DNA of 32,373 nt from Elysia marginata (taxonomy: Eukaryota > Mollusca > Gastropoda > Plakobranchidae), in contig BMAT01013936.1 of assembly GCA_019649035.1 (NCBI GenBank), positions 39,489-71,861 on the forward strand, written 5' to 3'. Under the pieces are notes generated by a model that saw only the letters and a program-made list of their open reading frames with translations, did not search any database and had not been told where the DNA came from. How positions within the stretch are numbered: position 1 is the stretch's first letter; every line of letters begins with the position of its first letter. This document shows, in pieces, positions 22,580 through 32,251 of the stretch. The position numbers and the translations under genes were made by a program.

Positions 22580-23310
22580 TTCAGATCTAAATCTAGATCA
22601 TGATGATTTTCTATACAAAGACCATGAAGCAGCCTTTGTATTATTTTAACCTTAGCTAGTCTAGACCTAGTTTTAGTTGCTAGATTATATCTAGAACTAA
22701 GTAGATATAGATCTAGATCTATATTACTTTTTATTAGGCTTACTAAGTGGTGTATAGATAGAATGAAAATCTAGATTGTAGGTTTTGACTGGGAACTTCA
22801 AGGCTCTGCACCTTTATTTTGTTTACTTCAACAGCACTGCCACTAGACACTAGTTAGTGTGACAACGTGAAAGGCCTAACAGAAATTGAATTGCTAATAT
22901 AGCGATCTAGGTCCTAGATCATGTGGAATCTATACTAGATATAGAGTTTAGAATCTACGAGTAGGCCTAGATCTGACCTAGCTGGATAGCCAATAGAGCT
23001 AGATCTAGATGATAGATCTTCTAGACCTAAAATCTATACCTAGACTAGCCTCCTAGACCTGTAATCTAGAAGTTGGACATAAAAAAGCAACAGTTTAAAT
23101 TGATTTTTATTGTTGCACACTAGGAAACCGGATCGACGTTTTATTTGGAATGATTAAACTATGATTAGATCTACTAAACATAAGGTCAAAGTAGTGCTAT
23201 ACTTTGGCAATCTAGGCCTACTGATCTAGATTCTATGTAGTCCACAAACCTGGAATGTCTGATCTATCTTTAGATCCTCTAGAATCTAGATCTATACTAA
23301 AATTTAATGT
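22580..23310. repeat. Dense CTAGATCT / TAGGCCTA word cluster
   Basis: Overlapping words such as ATCTAGATCTATATTAC, CTAGATCTAGATGATAG and GAATCTAGATCTATAC recur through about 700 bp, far above chance. No fixed unit length is visible, so it is not an ordinary tandem array. Similar clusters are scattered elsewhere in the window. Confidence 0.6.
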
Positions 23311-23333
23311 AGCTATATATTGCTGTGACCTAC

Positions 23334-23565
23334 CTGTGAACGGCTGTAAGTCAAAATCGTTTTCTGTAAAATGCTCTGAGCACAAAACATAGAATTTCGT
23401 GGGGCAGAAATCTGTTCTTCGTAGTGCCTTCAAATAAGCGTTTAACACTAACGGTTGCTTGAGAGGAAAGACATGAAATGATACCCCTAGCTCTAAAGAA
23501 AATCTTTTAGATCTATTTCTATCGTCGATGTTAATGCAACCAGGAGCGGCACAGTGCCTTCCCAT
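23334..23565 (-). CDS. THAP-domain protein, first coding exon
   Basis: The ATG at 23565-23563 has A at -3 and G at +4, a strong start context. The 77 codons encode an N-terminal THAP zinc finger: Cys5 and Cys10 in MGRHCAAPGC, then Cys62 and His65 in YVLCSEHFTENDFD, a C-x4-C-x51-C-x2-H layout. GVSFHVFPL and YLKALRRTDF match the THAP core, although the usual Trp before LKALRR is Tyr44. The domain binds DNA and occurs in host chromatin and cell-cycle regulators and in P-element-type transposases. CAG|GTAGGT at 23334/23333 is an excellent donor, so the frame beyond it (to 23233) is intron. The last codon is split after one base. Later exons are not recognised here. Host gene versus domesticated or transposon origin is open. 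Confidence 0.85.
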
Positions 23566-23721
23566 AGTGTGTTACCTGGAACAATGATCTATAATTTTTA
23601 TTTAAATTTGTATTTAATAGGTGGTTTACAGCCAAAATGTAAAAGAGATAAGTAAATTTATACATAATTTTAAGGGTCCTAATAACGTTAATCTATAAAT
23701 TGAAAAAATCAAGCATAGGAC

Positions 23722-23780
23722 GGCGGGAAAGTGGAAGTGGAAAGAGGTTGATGACCCCAAGTGACCCCAAGACCCACGTG
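23722..23780 (-). promoter_or_regulatory. Candidate upstream sites for the THAP gene
   Basis: About 160-215 bp upstream of the THAP start codon, - strand TTTCCCGCC (23722-23730) fits the E2F consensus. CACGTG (23775-23780, in CACGTGAC context) is a USF/MITF-type E-box. GTGACCCCAAG-like words are repeated between them. These are motif matches only. Confidence 0.3.
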
Positions 23781-23789
23781 ACATTTTGT

Positions 23790-24860
23790 AGAAATAGGTC
23801 ATCTATACAAACACTCGTAGACACTCGAATGTAGAGGACAAAATATCTATAATAAAAACGGACAATATTACAAAATTTTTATATCTAGGGTGAAAAACAT
23901 GTTGGAAACCAATTTCCGCCCTGTAAAACGTCTTGCTGCATCTTTTTACGTTCCATGAGAGTTTTTGGAACCCTCTCCTTCAAATCACCATGAAAAAAGG
24001 AATGCATAGCCTAATCTCGTAGAAATGGATGAAAACATTAATGAAACCAGACTAGGATACCCGAAACAGATTGAGTTATCGGATGCCAAAACATGTTTCC
24101 CAAGAAGAATGCAAAGCAGTGTCTAATGCAAGCTCACGGCATAGAATCTACAAGATCCCAGAATGGTGCAAAAGTCTTAGAGTGAAACTTCAGCACTTAA
24201 CACGCAAAAAAAGAGTGTCTTGATGATTCGTCTGTAAAAATTTAAGAATGATCATGAATAAGTATGCAACCCTACTTTCCGCGAGCATGGTATTAAAAAA
24301 AATTTTTTTTTCAAAATATAGACTACATACTGCGGCTTGCGTTGCTATATACATCCGGGTCTTTTAAAACTAGACTATTTCCCGTTGAACTTAAAGCTGC
24401 GCAACGTAACCCTTGCATCCATGCGATTCATCGCCTAACTTACTCAATGCTCAAGGCGAGTTTTTGTGATTGAGCCATGAGAAAATTATCTCCAGACTTT
24501 TACTCACATTTTTAGCTCGAACAACAAAGTAAAACCTTTGGAAGGAGGTAGAGCTCTGAGGTTACATAACACGGCTATCAAAAATGCATTTAGAAGTAGA
24601 ATCCACTGGAAAACTCTCGTTTACTCAACTCGGTTCCGCAGAACGTTCTGTTTGTGCATTTCTTCAAAGACCTATGTTTTAGTAAAATCCCGACAGTTTG
24701 ATGGTTTTTGGTGTCCTTTCTCTTAACACATTATATTTATTTAGTTACATTGAGTTTTTTTCTTTTCTTCCCGTAGGCTTGTGTTTGGTTTTATCCCGTA
24801 CGCGTTCTTGGTACGCAAAATCACTTTGTTATTTTTATAAGAAAAAGTAATGAAAAGTGT
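23790..24860. other. Gene-free stretch
   Basis: No coding exon, repeat family or RNA gene is recognised. A 62-codon frame near 24538 has no motif. Confidence 0.5.
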
Positions 24861-24869
24861 CAAAAAGAG

Positions 24870-25808
24870 TTAGGCCTACTGAAATTTCCTCTCTTGCCAT
24901 GTCAATGCAATCGTGTGTGAAGGAGATTGGTGCGTGGATGTTATCAAATAAGTTAAAGTTAAACAATGATAAAACTGAGGTGATGTTGTTTATTACAAAA
25001 CATACTGTAAAAACTTGTATCATGCCAGGTGGTAATTTTGTTGTTGGCAATGAAAACATACAGTTTGGTGATAAGGAAAAAAACCTCGGGGTGTATTTTG
25101 ACTCCATGCTGTCTAACAATGTTTAAATTGGAAATATCTGTAAACAAATGTATTGTGAACTCTCTAAGATTGGAAAAATGTCATCTTTTCTAGGTAAAAC
25201 ATCCTTGATGTGTCTTGTATCAGCTTTTATCTTTTCAAGGCTTGATTACTGTAATTTTTTACTAGCTAATTTGCCCTCAAAATCTATTCAGAGACTTCAG
25301 AGATTTCAGAATAATGCTGCTAGGATGATCCTAAAAAAGAACAAAAGGGAGCATGTAACACCGCTTCTTGTACATCTTCATAGGCTTCCTGTAGACGCTA
25401 GGATAAAATTTAAATCAGCTGTACTTGGTCACAAAGTTTTACAAAACAAAGCACCATTGTACCTGTCATCTATGATAAGCGTTTACAAACCATCTCGCAC
25501 ATTGCGCAGTAGCAGTAAAGATTCGTTAGTTGTACCTACAGTGAAAACTAAGACCTATGGAGAAAAATCATTTTCATATGCAGCTCCTCACGTTTGGAAC
25601 TCGCTTCCTCTGCCCATTCGACAGATAAAGGACTTGCAGGAGTTCAAGTCTGCGTTAAAAACGCACCTATTCCAAATGTATCTGTCCTAACTTTATTTTG
25701 TTCTGCGAATGTATATTGGAAATATGTCAATGTCATTGCTGTCTAATGCGCTTTGAGCTTTTTGTAAAAGCGCTATATAAATGTTCTCCATTATTATTAT
25801 TATTATTA
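24870..25808 (+). mobile_element. L2-clade LINE, 5'-truncated
   Basis: Only the 3' part is present: the reverse-transcriptase C-terminus, a short 3' UTR and an (ATT)n tail at about 25790-25808. The 3' UTR ends with a hairpin, GCGCTTT (25748-25754) pairing with AAAGCGC (25767-25773), followed by TATATAAATGTTCTCC. This end form is typical of L2-type elements. 5' truncation is the usual outcome of target-primed insertion. No target duplication was identified. Confidence 0.85.
24881..25690 (+). pseudogene. L2-type reverse transcriptase C-terminal region
   Basis: The reading frame starts after the missing YADD box and contains WMLSNKLKLNNDKTEVMLF (motif D region), NLGVYFDSML (motif E), SRLDYCNFLLANLP, then LHRLPVDARIKFK and PHVWNSLPLPIR. 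These follow in the order seen in L2/CR1 proteins. A single in-frame TAA at 25124-25126 interrupts it, and the frame otherwise continues to TAA at 25688-25690. Being one stop away from open, it is younger than the L2 copy on the - strand. It lacks the endonuclease and catalytic core and cannot move on its own. Confidence 0.85.
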
Positions 25809-25809
25809 C

Positions 25810-26125
25810 ATCGGTAGAAGCGTTAAATAAGACCATGGCGGCATACTTTAGCCAGCCCTTTATTGTAGCTTCGTTTGTTCCACGTAAAAAAGTAGGTTTC
25901 TATGTAGATCAATATTACAATGTGAAACAAAGCTGTCACAAAACGGAAGTCCAGTAACCTAACCCCTAAGACTAGTTTAAAATGTTTAGATCTAGATCAA
26001 AATTAGATAAAACCCTATAAAATATTTCTTCTTCAAAGAAGTTTCAAAGAGGGTACTGAATTGACGCCTAATCAACATCAAGAAGACGTTATAACGTCCG
26101 TGGTAACTATCGGGACTGCACTACC
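25810..26125. other. Short gene-free spacer
   Basis: It separates the L2 tail from the minisatellite; nothing is recognised in it. Confidence 0.5.
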
Positions 26126-26129
26126 TAAG

Positions 26130-27335
26130 GAGAGCGGTTTACTATGTTTACTACCATGTCAGGCGTTTACTATGTTTACTACCATTGTGAGGCGTTTACT
26201 ATGTTTACTATCATTGTGAGGCGTTTACTATGTTTACCACTATGTTAGGTGTTCATTGTGTTTAATACCACAAGAGGCGTTTACTATGTTTACTATGTGA
26301 GGCGTTTACTATGTTTACTACAATGAGAGGCGTTTACTATGTTTACTATGTGAGGTGTTCATTATGTTTACTACAATGAGAGGCGTTTACTATGTTTACT
26401 ACCATGTGAGGCGTTTACTATGTTAACTACCATGTGAGGCGTTTACTATGTTTACTACCACGAGAGATTTTTACTATTTTACTACTAAGTGAGGCGTTTA
26501 CTTTGTTTACTACCACGAGAGGTGTTTACTACAATGTGACGCATTTACTATGTTTATTACCACGAGAGGCGTTTACTCTCATTACTAATATTACAGGCGT
26601 TTACTATGTTTACTACCACGAGAGGCTTTTACTATGTTTATTACTATATGAGCTGAGGCGTTTTATATGTTTACTACCACGAGAGGTGTTTACTATGTTT
26701 ACTACCATTGTGAGGCGTTTATCATGTTTACTACCACGAGAGGTTTTTACTATGTTTACTGCAATGTGAGGCGTTTACTATGTTTACTACCATTTCAGGC
26801 GTTTACTATGTTAACTACTATGTGAGGCGTTTACTATGTTTACTACTATGTGAGGCGTTTACTATGTTTACTACAATGTGAGGCGTTTACTATGTTTTCT
26901 ACAATGTGAGGCGTTTACTATGTTTACTACAATGTGAGGTGTTTACTATGTTTACTACAATGTGAGGCGTTTACTATGTTTACTACAATATGAGGTGTTT
27001 ACTATGTTTACTACTATGTTAGGTGTTCATCATCTTTACTACTATGTTAGGTGTTCATCATGATTACTACTATGTTAGATGTTCATCATGTTTAATACCA
27101 CAAGAGGCGTTTACTATGTTTACTACAATGTGAGGTGTTTATTATGTTTACTACTATGTTAGGTGTTCATCATCTTTACTACTATGTTAGGTGTTTATCA
27201 TGTTTACTACTATGTTAGATGTTCATCATGTTTAATACCACAAGAGGCGTTTACTATGTTTACTATGCGAGGTGTTCATTATGTTTACTACTATGAGAGG
27301 CGTACTATGTTTACTAGTATGAGAGGCGTTAAGTT
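26130..27335. repeat. 28-bp minisatellite, about 1.2 kb
   Basis: The consensus unit is GAGGCGTTTACTATGTTT plus ACTACAATGT (28 bp), repeated about 40 times with variants such as ACCATGT, ACCACGA and GTTAGGTGTTCATCATG. Units are directly adjacent, with no unique spacers. The block starting AGGTGTTCATCATCTTTA at 27021 recurs at 27161, exactly 140 bp (five units) later, so higher-order amplification has occurred. Frames across it are artefacts of the repeat. Confidence 0.93.
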
Positions 27336-27339
27336 TTTG

Positions 27340-27880
27340 TTTAAATGAGACATTAAAAAAAAACTGTTTACTCCTTTACTTAACAAGAAAACTATCAGCT
27401 GTTGGTGCATGACACTGGAATGATGAAAACGAAGTTGATATTTTTATACATGTTCATAATTTTAAGCAGTTGGTAAAATGTGGTGTTAAAATGAAATAAT
27501 GTTATTGTCTTTTTCATGAAAGTTTTATAAATCAGATTTTAATGGTTAAAGTCAACTCATTTGACAGGCTCAGAGTGTTGACCTTTTCCAGATTTCACTA
27601 CATACACTTTTTCTTGCAGTCAAAGAAAATCAATAGATATCAGTATCAGACTCTGCTTTTCGTTAAATGACCTCTTTCAGCTTTTGATCACACCACACTC
27701 ATGTCACAATATACAATACAGAAACATAACCTTATCATTACGTTGGAGAAGTTTCTTAAAGTTAGATTAAATAGCAGTTGTTCAACTTGAATATAATAGA
27801 AAGCTCGCAAACAATCACTATGACCTTGTCTAGCCCTCACAGAGTATGTGACTGTCTCGCTTCGGTCTCTGATGTAAAGA
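27340..27880. other. Gene-free spacer
   Basis: No exon or repeat family is recognised between the minisatellite and the next open frame. Confidence 0.5.
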
Positions 27881-27884
27881 CTTC

Positions 27885-28126
27885 CTAACGACTTCGCATG
27901 TCTCGGCTGGGTGTAAGTAAAACTTCTCTCAAATCTTCAAAAGCTCCTCCCAGAACAAATGTTTGGTTTACTTTTCCTGTTGGCTTCCCACTGTCTCGAC
28001 AGGCAATCAATTGGTGAGGCGCACCCACTGCCACTGAGTGGATGAAGAGAGTGTCCGTGTGGTCCAATGTCAGAGCAGCATTCAATTTTGTACTGGTCGA
28101 AACAGCGATAGTAGTTGCTGGTGTGG
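27885..28126 (-). other. Unrecognised open frame, about 77 codons
   Basis: On the - strand a frame stays open from the (ATT)n tract to TAG, with a balanced composition including TLDHTDTLFIHSVAVG and GKVNQTFVLGGAFEDLREVL. A CAG acceptor-like site (CCACACCAG) lies just inside the tract, and GTAAAC within the frame could be a donor. No family is recognised. It could be a stray exon, an old repeat protein or chance. Confidence 0.25.
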
Positions 28127-28179
28127 AATAATAATAATAAAAACAATAATAACAATAATAATAATAATAATAAAATAAC

Positions 28180-28213
<34 letters not shown>

Positions 28214-29340
28214 TAATAAAATAATAATAATAATAATAATGATAATAATAATAATACATTAAACTTGTATACCGCATATCCATAACAATTCAGTTTGCGG
28301 TTCAGAAATGCGGATAAATGCAATGATATTCACGACAACATAAGTGCACTTAAGTTTATCGAACGTGACAAATCAAAACGAGTTACAGGTTTAAAATGAA
28401 TACCTAGAAGTATGCTTGCAGAAAAATACAGTGTTTTAACTGTTTCTTAAACAGTTCTATTGATTAAGCTTCCCTGATGGTTAAAGGGAGTGAATTCCAG
28501 ACAGTTGGTCCAAAGCAGAAAAACGAGCGTTGACCATAAAACTTGTAATTAGTTTCCTATTATCTTCAGTCGATCTTAATGGTCTATTTGGGGTGTATTC
28601 TAAAGCGTGATTCAGACAGATACACGGACCTTGGCTGTTAAGGAATTTATAACAGATTAGGCATATCTTAAACATTATAAGGTTCTAAATAGGAAGCCAA
28701 TGCAAACCAAATAGGATTGGTGTGACTTGTTCTCTTTTTTTGCTTCGTAATTTTATTCTGACTGCGCTATGTTGGACAACTTGAAGCCTCTGTATAAGAT
28801 CTTTTGGAAGCCCTGCAAGCAGTGAGTTAAAATAATCTAGTCTGGATAATACTAAAGATGCTACGAGAGTTGTTACTTTCCGGTCAAGGAACTTGCGGAT
28901 TGTACTTATTTTTCTCATTTGGAAATTTGCTGCTCTGCAAACATTATCTACATGTCAGGACATTGACATGTCGTTATTTAGACAAACGCCTAGGTTTTAT
29001 ATGCGTTTGCTTGTTGGTATGATGTTACCGTTGATGTTCAGAGTCGTTGTTGGTATTGAATGTACATCTTTGCCAAGTATAATGATTTCAGTTTTATCAT
29101 CATTGAGTTTAAGTTTGTTGGTCATCATCCACTCTTTTACACTCTCGATACAGATTGATGTTCTTGAGAGCAACAATGGTAGGTTATTCATCGTGTTAGC
29201 ACAGTAGGCCTACATTTGCGTATCATCAGCATAAAGGTGATAAAACATGCCATGCAATTTGATGATAGATGACAATGGAGACGTAATACAGAGTAAAGAG
29301 AATCGGCCCAAGCACAGACCCCTGAGGTCCTCCGAAAACA
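28127..29340 (-). mobile_element. L2-clade LINE, 5'-truncated and decayed, with (ATT)n tail
   Basis: Reading on the - strand it runs from FGGPQGSVLGPILFTLYY (about 29335), through the catalytic YADD box (29233-29222), to a worn 3' end (ATGCGGTATACAAG) and a 130-bp (ATT)n tail at 28127-28255. The tail lies exactly where an L2 tail should be, so the microsatellite was seeded by the LINE. Confidence 0.82.
28470..29335 (-). pseudogene. L2-type reverse transcriptase remnant with YADD box
   Basis: The pieces in order are GGPQGSVLGPILF (motif 4), HGMFYHLYADDTQM (catalytic motif 5), VKEWMMTNKLKLNDDKTEI, LSRLDYFNSLLAGLPKDLIQ, REQVTPILFGLHWLPI, FKICLICYKFLNSQGP and a worn LWNSLPL region. They sit in different frames: a frame change lies between LFTLYY and HGMFY, a TAG follows YADDTQM at 29212-29210, a stop follows HWLPI, and a further frame change occurs near the end. 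The endonuclease part is absent. It has at least four breaks, so it is older than the + strand L2 copy. Confidence 0.82.
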
Positions 29341-29341
29341 A

Positions 29342-31300
29342 GAAAACATGCATGGAATGGAACCGCTGTTAGCTCTGAGCTCTCCAAACTCTCCCTAGTA
29401 TTCTGTTACCGCAACTGAAGACAGTGATAAGAGTTACTCGTCTGGAATGGAGCCGCTGTTACGTTTGGGTTCACCTTACTTTCCACAATATCTATTCCTG
29501 CAGGTCACGGCTGTTTAAAAATTGTTCGAAACGTGCTCTCCGGTTTGAACAATACTGTCAAAAGCCTACAGCAGACCCCTCTCTGCCTATTCCTGGCAGT
29601 AAGATCAATTGCCCCCCTCCACCCCTCATTGAGACGGTCTGAGTGAGCATGGCGTGCACTTGTAAGATGTAAGCGAATGTTTTATCAATTTCAGTTTATT
29701 TGTTTCACTGTCTTTTTCTGCAAACCTGTTTACTATTATGTTCAGCTTTTTTTCAGATTTACAATAATACTTTTTGTCATAGGTATGAAAGTTTCAATCT
29801 CATAAAATGGAGGTAAGTACTTCTTAGTAAATAAGCTGATGAAACTCATTAATTAATTGTTTATTATTTTATAAAAACTTCTAACTTTTCATAGAAGAAG
29901 TTTAAGAGTGAAGTTTTTTAAAAAACTTCAAATGCCCCCTCAGTAAAATAAAGTGTTGGGAATTTTAAAATCTTCTCCAACAAATTTATATTAAAAATTC
30001 ATCCGTGCGTTCAGCATGACAAAGAGAAAAAACAATCAAAGTTTTTATATATGCAAACCTTGTCACGACAGCATGTCCCGAATTAAAAAAAAACCAACTG
30101 GTCAGTCTGCCACATTATTGAAGCCAACAACCCAATACTGCTACACAACCAGGAACTGTGGGCACCCTTTAATGCTAGTAATATTAGTATCTTGCTGAGA
30201 TCAATCTGCGATCACTGCTCTGAATTACTGAATGGTGGATGACCAAACACGACGCCCCCCCAAAAAAAACAAAAAAAACAAAAAAAAAAACTACCCCCCC
30301 AAAAAAAAAACAACAAAAAACAAACAAAACAAACAAACAAAAAAAAAACCTGGCAGATATAGCATCAGGACAAAACAAAACAAAGACGGTTCATTTCATA
30401 AACAAAAAGATTGATAACATGTACAATATCACTTACCACGCAAAGATATTATGTGTGTAAGAGAAAATTCCCGTGTGTGCGGTAAAGTACTCATTTATAT
30501 GTAAATCAAAGTACTTGCAATATGAACTGTAAAATAAGCTTATTATTATAATTTATGTGCATGTGTTTGGGTCAAGGTATGTGTTTTTTTTATTGCCAAT
30601 TTAAATTTTTTCAAAGAAAGATTTCTTTGTATTTTTAAGGTGCCGTGTAAAATTGAAATATGGATATCTATGTTTTATCTATACATTATCTATATTGCTG
30701 CAAACGAATCGTTAAAGCATAGCTGTCATGTACAGCTTATTCAGTAAGCTCACTACACAATCAACATCTTATCAAAAACATTTAGACTGTTCACACAGAG
30801 CCAAGCCCGGCTACCCTGCACAGCCTGCAGTATAACTAAACACACCAATGAAGACGGGCAAAGAAATTCTTAGTACGGTAATTCCTTCATTATGGGTTTG
30901 CTTAAAGCCAATGACCCCCCTTTTGCTCGTGGGAATTAAGTAAAATGTTCTATGGTTCCAGAATTTCAGACATTCCGGAAAATCTGAAATAAAATGATAT
31001 TTTCAAAAAGAAAAACGTCCTTTCTTTTTCTGAACAAATATCTTTAAAATGCGTCTATTCTTGTCAAGAAAATTTAAAGCATTATAATCTGTAGACTTTT
31101 GAATATTGATTTTAGAAACGTTATGTCTTGGTGTTTTGAAACACCTTCGCTATCACTGTTTAAAGTGGAAAAAGTAAAAAATTTGTATTGAGCTGTGTGC
31201 GGTGGCATGTGAGGGGAGTCAACCTATCCGCTACCGGCCTGGTGTATAGTACAACCAGGGAGCACCAGTTAGAACAGCGGTCGTGAGGTATGACAGCCTT
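29342..31300. other. Gene-free stretch with simple sequence
   Basis: It begins with an imperfect pair of about 70-bp segments that each open with TGGAATGGAnCCGCTGTTA (about 29353 and 29447). An A-rich and C-rich low-complexity block lies at 30250-30350, with C7 runs among poly-A. No coding exon is recognised. Confidence 0.5.
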
Positions 31301-32237
31301 GAGAATTTCTGATAAACAAATCAACTAAATTTGAAAGCGTTAAACCATTTGCTAGATGCACAGGGCTAGAAGAGATACAAGAGGTTGAACAACGGTGGGA
31401 GAAACTAAAACTAAAAGATGCTTTGATTCAAAGTGCAACAGAGACTGTCCCAACAATAAATACAACAGGAAAAAGAAAATGGATGACAGAAGAAATTCTG
31501 GAATTAATGGAGAAAAGAAGACTCGCAACACCAAATAAAGTGCGCCATAAGGAAATCAACAAAGAAATCAAAAGAAAATGTGATCAAGCAAAAGAAAAAT
31601 GGCTGAATGAACAATGTGAAGAAATAGAAAAAGAACTGTACAAAGAACCCAAAGCAATGTATAAGAGAATACAAGAGATAACAGGAAGGAAGGCAAGCTC
31701 AAAATCAGGGTGTATTAAATCAAAAGACGGAAGCATCATCATGGAAAAAGACAAGAAAGTTGAAAGGTGGTCGGAATACATCAGTGAATTGTTTGATGAT
31801 GATAGAAATGAAGATCTATCTCTTCAGGGTATCCCAGAAGGCCCAAAAAGAAGAAGTAGAAAATACAATCAAGAACATGAAAACAGGGAAAGCAACTGGT
31901 CCAGATATGATATCAACAGAAATGATGCAGGCTCTAGAAGGTATCGAACTAGACACCATAACCAAAATGCTTAACACAATATGTGACACTGGAGAAATAC
32001 CAAAAGAAATGCTACAGTCAATTTTCATTACCTTACCAAAGAAACAAGGAGCGACAGAGTGTGAACAACATCGTACATAAGCTTAATGAGTCACATGACA
32101 AAAGTACTCTTGAGAATAATAATGAAAAGAATAAGAAACAAGGTCTACAAAGAAATATTAGACAATCAGTGCGGATTTATAGAAGGAAAGGTAACAGCAA
32201 ATGCAGTTTACATTCTCAGGCAAATCATTGAAAGGAC
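31300..32237 (+). mobile_element. Decayed endonuclease/reverse-transcriptase LINE fragment
   Basis: The fragment covers the linker between endonuclease and reverse transcriptase and the first reverse-transcriptase motifs of a non-LTR element. The endonuclease is missing upstream (stops at 31291 and 31300 in the frame), and downstream the match ends abruptly at about 32237, before the FIDYTKAFD and YADD motifs. The clade is not certain; it differs from the two L2 copies. Confidence 0.8.
31303..32237 (+). pseudogene. Reverse transcriptase N-terminal part of the LINE fragment
   Basis: A charged linker (KRKWMTEEILELMEKRR, AKEKWLNEQCEEIEKEL) is followed by DGSIIMEKDKKVERWSEYI, then reverse-transcriptase motif 1 (GKATGPDMISTEMMQALEG), motif 2 (SIFITLPKKQGATECEQHRT), the helix SLMSHMTKVLLRIIMKRI and motif 3 (DNQCGFIEGKVTANAVYILR). 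The frame shifts around 31840 (before EEVENTIKNM) and again near 32078, where one base is missing between HRT and SLMSH. The palm and thumb are not present. Confidence 0.8.
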
Positions 32238-32251
32238 CCTTTACTTAACCT

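Noticed and set aside
23233-23333. Extension of the THAP frame past FTG
   Set aside because: A near-consensus donor (CAG|GTAGGT) ends the exon at 23334, and the residues beyond it have no THAP similarity.
26130-27335. Repeat array with regular units that could look like a CRISPR array
   Set aside because: Units are directly adjacent with no unique spacers, copies vary, and the surrounding DNA is intron-bearing animal DNA. It is a minisatellite.
27937-28323. Frame rich in Ile, Leu and Tyr on the - strand
   Set aside because: Most of it is the (ATT)n tail of an L2 LINE; only the non-repeat part of the neighbouring frame was kept, at low confidence.
30250-30350. Lys-Asn-rich frame
   Set aside because: Encoded by poly-A with C runs, which is simple sequence.
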